A stretch of DNA of 64,000 nt, taken from Aphelocoma coerulescens. Taxonomy: Eukaryota > Chordata > Aves > Passeriformes > Corvidae. How positions within the stretch are numbered: position 1 is the stretch's first letter; each line of letters begins with the position of its first letter. Position numbers and translations under genes: made by a program. The notes under the pieces are model-generated. The model ran no database searches. It saw only the letters and a program-made list of their open reading frames with translations, and was not told where the DNA came from. Shown in pieces: positions 18,389-29,694 of this stretch. The stretch spans positions 11,650,001 through 11,714,000 of the forward strand of contig NC_091017.1 in the NCBI RefSeq assembly GCF_041296385.1. The letters run 5' to 3'.

Positions 18389-21300
18389 GCAAGGCCAAGT
18401 GACTCATAATGCCTTTCCTTGGAATGCAAAGGTCTGAATCCCAGTGTTGGTGGAGCAGATGATAAGGTCCCATGGGGAAGTAAACTCAACTGAGACATTT
18501 CTCTCCTGGCACCTCTTGTGTAGGAGCAATTCTTAGATATATTCAATATTGGCGGTAGCACGCCAGTTCCTCAGAGAGGATGACAATGCTTTTCCATGGG
18601 AAGGAAAGCACCTAGCCCCAGTGTTTCAGGTGCACATAAGAAGCTGCCTAGTGGAGGTAAAGGGCAGCAGCAACTTTCTGTCCTGGCATATTTGGTGTAG
18701 AAGCACTGCCTTGATTTGTACAAGTATGGAGTTGCTACGCCCTATTTTCAAGGCAGTCTCCTGAAAAAGTCAATTTTGGCATGTCGTTTCCACTTCTGAA
18801 AGGTGGTCTTCTGAACTCTTGGCAGTAAGCCAAGACAAGCAGCTATGCTCATCCTTGGTGTGCAGCTGATTTAGACACCAGGGCAGGTAATGTCCAGTAA
18901 CAGTGTTCTGGCACATTGGATGGGAGCAGTTCCTGGATGTTTTCTATTTTGGAGGAGGAGATCCCAGTTCTTCTGAGATGGGCTCATAGTTTCTCTCTTT
19001 GGCAAAGAAAGCAGTTTTGGATCTGCATGTAGGGTGTTCTCAGCGAATTAATGGCTTTTCCTCATGGGCAGTTCTGTGGGCTATAGCTGTTGAACTGTTA
19101 GAGAAGGAATGAAAAAGCCAAGCTGTTGAACAAATTTGCATCCTGCTGACTTTAGCAGCCCCTGATAAAATTCTGTTTGCATCCTGACTCTGTGAGACTG
19201 AAGGATTATGATGGTACTTAAAGCTGGGGAGGAAAGTGCACATAGAAGAGCATGTGAATTTAATGGCTCTTCCTAGTAGGCAGTTCTCTGGGCTAGAGCT
19301 GTTGAACTGTTAGAGAGGGAATGCAAGAGCCAAGCTTCTGAGCTCTTTTCCCTGCTACCTTTAAAGTATGAGCATTCCCTGGTGCTCTCCTATTTGGATA
19401 ATAAGTTAGAGTGGGTTTCACATTCACTTTGAAGAATAGAAACAGCGCCATGTGAACCTGTGCCATCAGCTTTCCTTTCCAACTAAATGTTCCTACTTGC
19501 AATCTTGCAATTCTTACTTGCAATCATGCAGAGCACCGTGCTTGAGGCTGGTGCATTGAAGAAAATTAAATTAGGGCTGTATCAGTACAAAGGAGAGATT
19601 GCCATTTGCAAAACCTCGTTTCGCTTAAGTTAGTAATATTGTAAGTGTTAATTGAGTGGTCATTGGTTGCCTATCACCATCCTGATGCACTAATTTCATC
19701 AAGTGTAAATATTGGTCACAAAAGGTGCCCATTCAGCAACCTGTTGCTGTCTCCACATGGAAGTGTCTTCCGGACGAAATCAAAAGACATTCGAAGAGCC
19801 AGGATCCGCAAAGGAACAAACTATTGCCACATGAATGGTGCTGGGCGCCATGAGGAGCAGTTAACTTTAACCTGCGCGCTGTCAGCACTCAGAAGAACAA
19901 CCCCAGCATGGCAGGGGGGACTTGCAAAAGAAGGAAAGGCCCCTCACCTAGCTATAAACCACCCAAAGTGCAGAGCCAAGTTGAAAACACCACTGCTCTC
20001 AAATCAACCGTGTCAGGACAAAAAGATTTCACTGATCTCCCCCTTCCAGGTACAAACTCTTATTTGCACCACACTCAGAGGGCAATGTGAGCTCCCCAGC
20101 GCTGTCTTTCACTCTCGCAGAGTCCAGATACTAACTTGTGAACATCCTACACAAACATTAGCTCATGAAAGTGCCAGCTTGAGCAAGAACAGCAGACCCT
20201 CCCATTGCACCCCCTTGTCATCCAGAGTGCGGCGGTTTGTTGAAAATCATGGACTCGGAAAGACCAATGCAGCAACTGCTTTTCTCTCTCCTACTGCCTT
20301 TCCCTGAGCGAGAGGTAGATGGATGATGTGGACTTAGTGGAACAGAAAGAGTATGACTGTACTTATAAGGGAGGAAAACCCCCCACAGCATACTGTGCTG
20401 TGTGCAGTACACGCTCTGAAAAGAGACAAAGCTGAATGCTGCCAGCGGGCTTCGGTTCTCAGACTGCTTGCATGGGCAGAGCTGCGGGCTCTTTTAAGGA
20501 TGGAAACTGGCATCTGTGAGTGTAAAGAATGTGACTTTCCACACAGCTTAGAAGAAAGGTGCATAGCCCCAGTGAGAAGTGTGTACGTGAAAGACTGGCA
20601 GAAGAAGTCGCAGTCCAGCAAGGCTGGTATCTTTTTCTTTGTGCCAAATAGGCACCTTGGGAACATGAAAGTACTTGATGGTAGCCAAACTGACAGTGAA
20701 GGCACAGAACACCGTCGGGTGTGTGCAGTGTACAGACGCAATGTAAAAGCCCTGAGTACCATTTGACTGCAGTCATAGTGCAAGTTTGCAACTGTACCAT
20801 GCAAGGCCAGTGAAAGCTTCCTGTGCGGCCACATTTTCGTATTGGAGCTCGCTAGCTGGAAGTGATTCGGTTTGTCTGCAGTATCCGCTCGACTGAATGT
20901 GATGTGTCACTGGAAAGAAAAGTACAGACCAGCAGTGCGTTTGATATGGTTCAGGGGCTGCAAAGGAAATGTACAGGCCACCTCTGGGATTTTGGTCTTT
21001 GTGCATTCCCATGGCAGCAGTTCCTGGATGTTTTTGTTCTACAGTTTAGGCTCAGTGAGAGAGAAAAAATGCGAGAGCACGCATAGCAGAGCCACAGGGA
21101 GAATTGCTGAGGTATGAGTTGCGTGCTGTTCAGATACTGCCGTACCAAAGGCCTACCTAAACACTGCTGCTGATCTAGCATGTCTTTCTGTAGCAAGACT
21201 TGTTGGTACTGCAAAACAGAAGATGCGTGAGGTCAAATGAATCTGGACAGAAAATTTCAGACGAGCAGCCTATGAGTGCATGATTGAAACAGTAAATTTA

Positions 21301-21499
21301 GGTGACAGAATAGATCGTGGCATCGATTTGCGTAGTGTTAATATTCTCTGAAGGGAATGCAAAAAGCCAAGATGTGTTTTCCATTCTAGCTGTTCCTGAC
21401 AAAAACTGAGGAATAAAACTTTCGTTCTAGATGGAATGTAACATTCAGTTCCCAGGATTTTGCACTCCAAAGTTCAACAAAAGAGTTTCCACAAGAATC
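18389..21499. repeat. M and K: 0.2-kb monomers and mixed region, unit 2
   Basis: Equivalent to 7071-10181. It has the shorter GTCTGAATCCC form (no inserted A), GCTGGGGAGGAAAG rather than GCTGAGGAGG, and CAAAGGAAATG rather than CAAAGGGAATG. All three place it with unit 1. No gene is supported. Confidence 0.6.
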
Positions 21500-22636
21500 T
21501 TGAGAAGAAGCACAATCACTTCCACCTAGAGCTGGAAGAGGAAGAGGCAGCGGCACAAGCAAGTGCCCTTGAGCGTCCTCCTTCCGAATGCTAGAACGTC
21601 AATTCAGCAGGCAGGAGTGCAGCAGCCACCCTTCGTCTTGCAAGCCCATACGACGCGCACACCAGCCCGGTGCTCTGCGGCTTCGTCCTTCGCCTTTTCG
21701 AGCACGCCGTACCTTCATTCTCCCGGAGGCGAACAGCGGTCTGCTTCTCGCACGGAACGCTGTGTCGGCAGCCAAGCGCTCCAGTGCACTGCTTCTGCCC
21801 AAACACGCCTGGGCCCTGCACCTCTCCTTCCCAGCGCTACGTAGCAGCACAATCTGTCCCTCTTGCGATCCCAAGCTAAGCGGAAAGCTTCTCGGCTACG
21901 TCTCCCGCAGAGAGCTGTGCCAGGACAATAAGCTTGCAAGCACTTTGCTCCTGACACTAGTGGCAACAGGGATTCGCACCACCTTCCAGGAGCAGTCCTC
22001 TTGCCTTTTACAAGGTGCAAAAGCGCCCCCTCTGTGGCGGTGCTGTCTGCCCGGTCTTTCTCGGCTCGAAGCACCACGAGGCACACAAGACTCTCTCGCA
22101 AGGACCGAAATTCCCGATAGGCGTCTCTGCGCTTTCTGCAATGCTGCACGCACAAGCCCGGTGCTCTGAGGCTTCGTTCTTCGCCTTTCGTTGTCTGGGC
22201 AGAAGAGAAGCCGAGCGAGGCCATTGTGCTTTGCCGCTTGTCAGTGTGCTGTGCACGGTTTTTCCGCAGCTCGAGCTAGCGGGAGACCCCTTCGGTTTCG
22301 CGGCGTCCACACTACCCATGGTAGCTCTCGCTCAGCGAAACTTGAAGGGGAGAAGCACTTGCTGGATGAGTCTTTCAGTGTGCAGGACTTTGAAAACACA
22401 GCAGCGCAATCGGGGCCACGAGAAGGACCGCTGAGAAGTCGCTCTCGCACAGAGAACCGTGCCAGGATGACGAGCTCGCCCAGCATTTGCCCCTGACACT
22501 TGGGGAACTCGTAGCTGCCAGTGCCTTCCAGGGGCAGTCTGCTTTCTGTCATAACCTGCATAGGGCCCGTCAGATGGTGGTGCTGTCTGCCTTCTCCTTC
22601 TCGGCCAGAGTGTACTCTGGTGCACACTGCAGTCTG
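21500..22636 (+). repeat. N: GC-rich relative of A, unit 2
   Basis: Has the common forms GATAGGCGTCTC and GTAGCTGCC, in contrast to unit 1. Otherwise it is as described for unit 1 and runs directly into unit 3. Confidence 0.85.
22023..22037 (-). promoter_or_regulatory. CTCF-like motif, unit 2
   Basis: Identical 15-base motif and orientation to unit 1, 11,318 bases away. Binding is inferred only. Confidence 0.25.
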
Positions 22637-23868
22637 GCAAGGAGCAAAGATCTTCGGTAGACATCTCGCACAGGAGAAAGTTGCCAAGAAAGAACCACGT
22701 TCTTCATCAGCCCTCCTCATGTCCCGATTGGGGTGCTGCCTTCAAAGCCTTGCACATTGAAAGACTTCTCCAGCAAGTGCTTCTCCCCTGGCGCACTTCG
22801 CTGAGTGAGAGCTGCATGGGCAGCGTGGACTCAGCGAAACCGAAAGGGTGTCGCTGTAGCTCGAGCTGAGCAAAGAAACCGTGCACGGTGCACCGTTGGT
22901 GGGTGCAGCATGCACGCGGAAAAGCAGCAAAGTTCACTGCCATCGCTGGCCTTCTCTTCAGTCCAGACCACTTAAGGCAAACAATTTAGCTGCAGAGCAC
23001 TGGGCTTGCGTGTGCAGTGCACCAAATTGCCCAAGACCAGCAAGGGCTCGTTCACAAGCAGAGTCGGCTGAGAGCATTCTTGCTTGCTCCAGAAAGGAAG
23101 CCGCAGCTATAGTGCTTCATCCCACAGCGTGGACATAGGCACTTTCCTAGTTGTTCAGCCTTGCAGAGTCCCTGCAACTAGAGCTCAGCCAGGAGCAGGC
23201 GTCAAAGCAGAAGGCTTTCCTAAAGCACGCCTCTCCAACCAGCCTTCGGAAATCGCAAATGACACTGTGGCTCTGTGCCTTTCTTCTAAGACAGACGCCC
23301 ACCTTGCTTTCACTCTCGCAGCTCCCTTGGCAGCCTCCAGCAGCTGCTTTCCTGGAGAACGGCCCGAGAAGTAGAAGCCAGGGCTGGGCTGCACCTTCGC
23401 CTTCCGCACGTAAGCGGCACCAGACTCACCGGTGCGCTCTGTTCTTCCCTCCTCCGCTGCATGCTACTACCATCGTGTTCTCGGAAAGACGGAGACTGAA
23501 GGGAAGCGCAAATGCTTCCACAGAGAGCTACAAGAGGAATAGGCAGCAGCAGCACAGGTAAGTGCCGTGGAACTTCCTCCTTCCCAAGGCTATAACGTCA
23601 ATTCAGCAGGCAGGAGAGTGGCAGCCACGCTCGTCTTGCAGCCCGTACAACGAGCACGCGAGCCCAGCGCTCCGCGGCTTCGTTCTTCGCCTTTTCGAGC
23701 ACGCCGTACCTTCGTTCCCCCGGAGGCGGACGGTCTTCTGCTTCTCGCCCGGAACACTGTGCCCGGCAGTGCAGCGCTTTCTGCGGCAAGCTGCAAAGCG
23801 CCCGTCAGATGGCGATGCTGTCTGCCCGCTCCTCGGCTCGAGTGTACTCCGGCGCACGCTGCCGTCTC
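22637..23868 (+). repeat. A subrepeat, unit 3 copy 1
   Basis: The diagnostic sites read C, G, T, C, identical to copy 1 of unit 2, with CAGGTAAGT at about 23555. It has a private A in GAGCCCAGCG near 23663. Confidence 0.93.
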
Positions 23869-25100
23869 GCAAGGAGCAAAGAGCTTCGGTAGACATCTCG
23901 CACAGGAGAAAGTTGCCAAGAAAGAACCACGTTCTTCATCAGCCCTCCTCATGTCCCGATTGGGGTGCTGCCTTCAAAGCCTTGCACATTGAAAGACTTC
24001 TCCAGCAAGTGCTTCTCCCCTGGCGCACTTCGCTGAGTGAGAGCTGCATGGGCAGCGTGGACTCAGCGAAACCGAAAGGGTGTCGCTGTAGCTCGAGCTG
24101 AGCAAAGAAACCGTGCACGGTGCACCGTTGGTGGGTGCAGCATGCACGCGGAAAAGCAGCAAAGTTCACTGCCATCGCTGGCCTTCTCTTCAGTCCAGAC
24201 CACTTAAGGCAAACAATTTAGCTGCAGAGCACTGGGCTTGCGTGTGCAGTGCACCAAATTGCCCAAGACCAGCAAGGGCTCGTTCACAAGCAGAGTCGGC
24301 TGAGAGCATTCTTGCTTGCTCCAGAAAGGAAGCCGCAGCTATAGTGCTTCATCCCACAGCGTGGACATAGGCACTTTCCTAGTTGTTCAGCCTTGCAGAG
24401 TCCCTGCAACTAGAGCTCAGCCAGGAGCAGGCGTCAAAGCAGAAGGCTTTCCTAAAGCACGCCTCTCCAACCAGCCTTCGGAAATCGCAAATGACACTGT
24501 GGCTCTGTGCCTTTCTTCTAAGACAGACGCCCACCTTGCTTTCACTCTCGCAGCTCCCTTGGCAGCCTCCAGCAGCTGCTTTCCTGGAGAACGGCCCGAG
24601 AAGTAGAAGCCAGGGCTGGGCTGCACCTTCGCCTTCCGCACGTAAGCGGCACCAGACTCACCGGTGCGCTCTGTTCTTCCCTCCTCCGCTGCATGCTACT
24701 ACCATCGTGTTCTCGGAAAGACGGAGACTGAAGGGAAGCGCAAATGCTTCCACAGAGAGCTACAAGAGGAATAGGCAGCAGCAGCACAGGAAAGTGCCGT
24801 GGAACTTCCTCCTTCCCAAGGCTATAACGTCAATTCAGCAGGCAGGAGAGTGGCAGCCACGCTCGTCTTGCAGCCCGTACAACGAGCACGCGAGCCCGGC
24901 GCTCCGCGGCTTCGTTCTTCGCCTTTTCGAGCACGCCGTACCTTCGTTCCCCCGGAGGCGGACGGTCTTCTGCTTCTCGCCCGGAACACTGTGCCCGGCA
25001 GTGCAGCGCTTTCTGCGGCAAGCTGCAAAGCGCCCGTCAGATGGCGATGCTGTCTGCCCGCTCCTCGGCTCGAGTGTACTCCGGCGCACGCTGCCGTCTC
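23869..25100 (+). repeat. A subrepeat, unit 3 copy 2 (chimeric)
   Basis: The diagnostic sites read C, G, A, C. It looks like a first-type copy in the second position, unlike units 1 and 2. The A at 24791 is unique in the window and makes CAGGAAAGT, so neither donor GT nor TAA stop is present and the frame at 24383-25225 stays open for 280 codons. Confidence 0.93.
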
Positions 25101-25332
25101 GCAAGGAGCAAAGAGCTTCGGTAGACATCTCGCACAGGAGAAAGGTGCCAGGACGACACCACATTCCTCCTCACCCCTTCTCGTGGCCCACATTGTGGTG
25201 CTGCCTTCAAAGCCGTGCGCATTGAAAGACTCTTCCAGCAAGTGCTTCTCCCCTGGCACACTTCGCTCAGCGACAGCTACGTGGGCAGCGTGGACTCAGC
25301 GAAACTGAAAGGGTGTCCTTGTAGCTCGAGCT
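25101..25332 (+). repeat. P: partial third copy with mosaic start, unit 3
   Basis: It starts with ACATCTCGCACAGG, the signature of full A copies, then switches to the P signature GGTGCCAGGACGACACC within about 20 bases. All other P blocks carry ACAGCTCACAC here. The switch marks the edge of a conversion or crossover tract between 25128 and 25148. Confidence 0.85.
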
Positions 25333-25996
25333 TGTTGGAGAGGATGAAAGTTTGGTAAGAAAGTTTCACAGCTATGTAAGCTTGACAGAAAGATCTCTGA
25401 ATGTAGAAACTTAGCATGAGGTAGAAATGGAAACGAGTTTTGATAGAGAGTAAAAGGTGTTTTGCTGAAACACTGATCACTGAATAACTGAGAAGGCAAA
25501 GGTTGGAGATTGAGTTGGAAGGAGATGTTTTTTATTAGGACACCGGTATGTGAGTACAAACAAGCACATGTTTTTCACCAAGTAAATAAGTCTCAAGAAG
25601 GCCATAAGGAAATAGAAAACATGTTTTTACCAAAAAGAGAGCTATCGCAGGCAAACAAGAAATGTCGATGTAGCAAGAAGAAGAGAGGTCTGAGAATTTT
25701 CCACTGTAAGCTTAAATTGTAACATACTTACTCTTGTGATTGGATAAGAATGACTATAATATGGTAATGGTAGTAGTCATGATAGGCTACAGGCAAATGT
25801 AAAGGTATTGTTGTATGGTGCTTATTGGTTGCTATGTATTGAGATACTCAGCAAAGAAAAATACATAATGCTTTCTAACTTGAACAGAAAGCGGCTCCAG
25901 GTATGCCTACCAGCTGTAGCTGACAGCTGTAGGGCTGGCTCTGGATACCCACTCCCTGAAATGCTGTAACTTCGCCTATGCAATACACAGCTTTCA
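25333..25996. mobile_element. L: AT-rich insertion-like segment, unit 3
   Basis: Copy of L with a private TATGTAAGCTTG near 25378 (TATGTAGGCTTG elsewhere). Confidence 0.5.
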
Positions 25997-28051
25997 AGAG
26001 AGCCGCCTGAAGTCCAGACACCCTTCGCGAGCCTTTCTCCTATAGAGCTGTGGAAAGAAATCGTGCACGCTACACCGAGGGTGCGTGCAGCATGCACGAG
26101 CAAAAGCGGCAAAGTTCAGTGCCCTCGCTGGGCTTCCCTTCCGTGCGGATAACGTGAGGCGAAAAATGAAGCCGCAGAGCACCGGGCTTGCAGGTGCAGT
26201 GCACCGAGTTGCAGAAGTCCAGCAGGCTCGTTCACAAGCCAAGCCGGCTGAGGGAGTCCTCGCGTCTCCAAAAGGGAACGCGGAGCCGTAGCACTTCATC
26301 CCACAGCGTGGAGATAGGCACTTTCCTAGTCGTTCAGCCTTGCAGAGTCCCTGCAGCTAGAGCTCACCCAGGAGCAGGCGTCAAAGCAGAAGGCCCTCCT
26401 AAAGCACCCTTTCTCCAAGCAGCCTCCTGAAAGGGCGCATCACAGTGCGGCTCTGCGCCTTTCTTCTAAGACAGACGCCCGCTATACTTTCGTGCTCGCA
26501 GCTCCCTTGGCAGCCTCCAGCAGCTACTCTCCTGGAGAACGGCCGTAGACATCAAAGCCAGTGCTGGGCTGCACCTCCGCCCTCCCCAGGTAAGCAACAG
26601 CGAACTCACCGGTGCACTCTGTACTTCCCTCCTCCGCTTGCATCCTACATGCATTCGTGTTCTCCGAAACTCAGAGACTGAAGGGAAGGGCAATTGCTTC
26701 CCCAGATAGCTGCAAGGGCACTAGGCAGCAGCAGCACAAATTTCACATGACCTGATGCACTGTAGAGATATTACCCTGTTACCCCTCCTTTCTCCTCGTC
26801 CTCGACCAATTGTGGTGGGATGTCGAAAGGCTTGGCCAGCGAAAAGCTCATCCAGCAAGGGCGTCTCTCTTGACGCATTTCCCTGACCGAGAGCTACACA
26901 GATGGTCTGGACACTGTAAAACAGCAAGAAAATAATTCTATGTCCAGCTGAGGAAAATCCGTGCACAGAAAAATGTAGATGCCTGCAGTAAACAATCTGA
27001 AGAGCGGCAAAGCTCCAAGCCATCGCTGCGCTTCAGTCCTGTCCGGACCACAGAAGGCGAAGAACGAAGCAGCTGGGCACCGGCTTCATGGACTCAGTGG
27101 CGCGACTTGCAAACGTCCAGCCAAGAGCTGCTTCAACAAGCAGATGCTCTGCCTGCACTTTCCCTCGCAGCGCTAGGCAGCACCACGTTCTGTTTGCGTG
27201 GCAGCCTGATTCTTAACGGAAAGATTCTCAATGCCTGTGTCTGGCACAGAGAACGGTTTTAGGTCAGCAAGCTCACCCGGCGCTTACCCTCGACGCGTGC
27301 AAACCTGTATTTGCACCGCATTCCAGTGGCAGCCCTCTTTCCTTTCCAGCCGGCACAGCGCCGTCAGATCGCGGTGCTCTCTGCACCTGCCTTCTCGCTT
27401 CCAAGTGCCACCGCGCACATTACAGCCTTGCAGGGAGCGAAGAGGCGGAGAGGCGTCTCGCAAAGAAGAACGTGCCGGGACGAAAAGGTGCTCTTTCCTT
27501 TCTCCTCCTCCTTTGCCCGAATGGTGGTGCTGTGTTGAAAGGCTTGGCCAGCGAAAAGCTCATCCAGCAAGTGTTTCTCTCCTGACGCCTTTCGCTGAGC
27601 GAGAGAGCTACACGGACACTTTCGACTCGGGGAAACAGCAAGAGAATGACTGTACGTCGAGCTGAGGAAAAGCCGTGCACAGCAGCCTGTGGCTGCGTGC
27701 AGTGTTCACGCTGAAGAGCGGCAAAGCTCCAAGCCATCGCTGCGCTTCAGTCCTGTCCGGACCACAGAAGGCGAAGAACGAAGCAGCTGGGCACCGGCTT
27801 CATGGGCTCAGTGGAGCGACTTGCAAATGTCCAGCCAAGAGCTGCTTCAACAAGCAGATTCAGCTGAGAATGCTCTGCCTGCTTCAACAAAGTAAGGCGC
27901 AGCCCTTGCACTGCAGCACACTGCCTGGCCAGAAACAGGTTCTTACACCTTCAGTGCTGCCGAGCCCACGCAGCTTGAGCACACCCAGAAGGACGCGTCC
28001 AGAAAGAAGGCGTTCTTCGAGTGCCTTGTCCTTCCTTGTTCTGTCTTTCAT
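25997..28051 (+). repeat. A' and D with 12-base deletion, unit 3
   Basis: First unit in which the sequence reads CAAGCAGATGCTCTG (near 27138), lacking the 12 bases present in units 1-2 at the corresponding point. The ends of the lost segment share a two-base AT, consistent with a small slippage or end-joining event. GCACTTTCCTAG near 26320 and GTAGACATCAAAG near 26547 are private. Confidence 0.85.
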
Positions 28052-29694
28052 CTGCACCTGAAACAGTGGGTCTACGTGTTTTCCTTCCCAGGGAAAAGAA
28101 CTTTCATTCTTGTCCAGGAGTCTATGGCTAAAATGGTGATTGCATGTCCCATATCCAATACAACCAAGGATTACTCCCGGAGGAAAGCTGCCAGGACAGA
28201 TGGGTCTTGCTGGCTTTGACCACCCCTGGGCCACCTCTCATATTCTCCTGAAACAGTGGGGTACATGAAGGCATTGCCATACCTGATCATCCCTTGCCAT
28301 GCAGAGCCCAGCCTTGCATTGCCTTACAGACACCTCTGTGTACCTCCCTTGCCCTTCCTATGTCTCCATTGCATGGCCTTGTTCACCAATCTCCCACCTT
28401 GACTTTCTTACCCCTTGTTTCCTGGTCTTGTCTTGCCTGCTTCTCCTATGACTCTCTTGGCCTTGCCTAAGTCTCTCTTGCCTTGCTTTGCAAAGCCAAC
28501 ACTTGCCTTGCCCTGCTACCCCTCTTTCCCTCGCCTAGTCTACCCACCTTTGACTGGCCTATCCATCCGATCATCACCTTTTCTGCACCACCCCTCCATG
28601 CTCTTGTCTTGCCTTGGCCTGCCTACCCTTCCCTTGCCTTGCACTGCCTTGCATAACCCTTGCCCTTCTTGACATTTGTGCCCCTTTCCAACATGGCCTT
28701 GCTTTCCTTTGCCTACCCCTCCCAATCCCTGCTTTGCCTACAGATTCCTGGCCTTCTTTTGTCTACCACTCCTTTGCCTTTTGTGGGAACCAACAGCTGG
28801 TCTGAAGGCCTCACAGACATTTCCGTTGATACAATCATTTTGTACCCGTGAGAATTGCAGAAGCAAGAAGATAAACAACAGAAAGAAGTTGTAACAGCTG
28901 CAAAAGGGACGATACTGGCTGATGTTTAGCAAAGAATGTGTGTACACTATAGACAACCAGTAGTATTGTATTATAGCAAAATAATAGTCCATGCACATGT
29001 AGCTAAAAAAGTGCATAAGAGAAGATGCATAAATAATACAAGTGGTTTTTTGCCATTGCTCGGGGCAGAGAGTGTATGTGTGTCGTGACCGTCTCAACAG
29101 CAACAGCCTTGCACTGCCTTTCATAACCAGCCCCTGCCTACTGCCTCCTTCCCTGGCCTTCCATGTCTTGTCTTCCTCTCCTTTGATTTAACTTGCTTCT
29201 CCTATCTCTCCCTTGCTTGCCTTACTCCACTGACCTTTCTGTGTTCTTGCCTTGACTTGCCTAGCTGTTCCTTGCTTCACATTGCTTTGTGTAAGCATTC
29301 CCTGTTTTTATTTGCCTACCCCTTTCTTGCCTGGCCTTTCCTTGCCTAGCCTTTCTTGTCTTTGCCTGCCCTCTGCATCACTGGACTTACCTTCCTATGC
29401 CCTGCCTTCCCTACAGCTTCTGGGCCTTCTCTTGCCTCGCACTCATTGGCCCTACTTTGCTGCCTGCTCACTGCTCTTGCTTTGCTTTCCCTAACTTTCC
29501 CTTGACTTGACTAGAATTGCCTAAACTTGCTTTGACTGCATTGCCTTGCCTGCATGGAAGAAAAGGCAAGGCAGGGCAAAGCAAGGAAATCATAGGCAGG
29601 GCAGGGCAAGGGAGACATAGGCAAGAGAGACGTAGCCAAGGAAGGCAAAGCAAGGGTAGGCTAGGAAAAACCAGGCAATGGTACTGAAGGCAAC
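28052..29694. repeat. E-H: inverted CCTTG domain with LTR-like insert, unit 3
   Basis: As in unit 1, with the LTR-like segment at 28782-29105. It has GGCCTATCCATCC (near 28557), shared with units 4-6, but still CTACAGCTTC, shared with units 1-2. Confidence 0.8.

Larger units (their letters stand above)
11319..22636 (+). repeat. Macrosatellite unit 2 (11,318 bases, two A copies)
   Basis: Same length and block order as unit 1, offset by 11318 throughout. It lacks the 12-base deletion and one-base insertion of units 3-6, so it groups with unit 1. Private changes include CTTTAACCACC near 16911 (CTTTGACC elsewhere), GATTGAGGTGC near 12644 and GTGCATCGTTGG near 12807. Confidence 0.95.
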
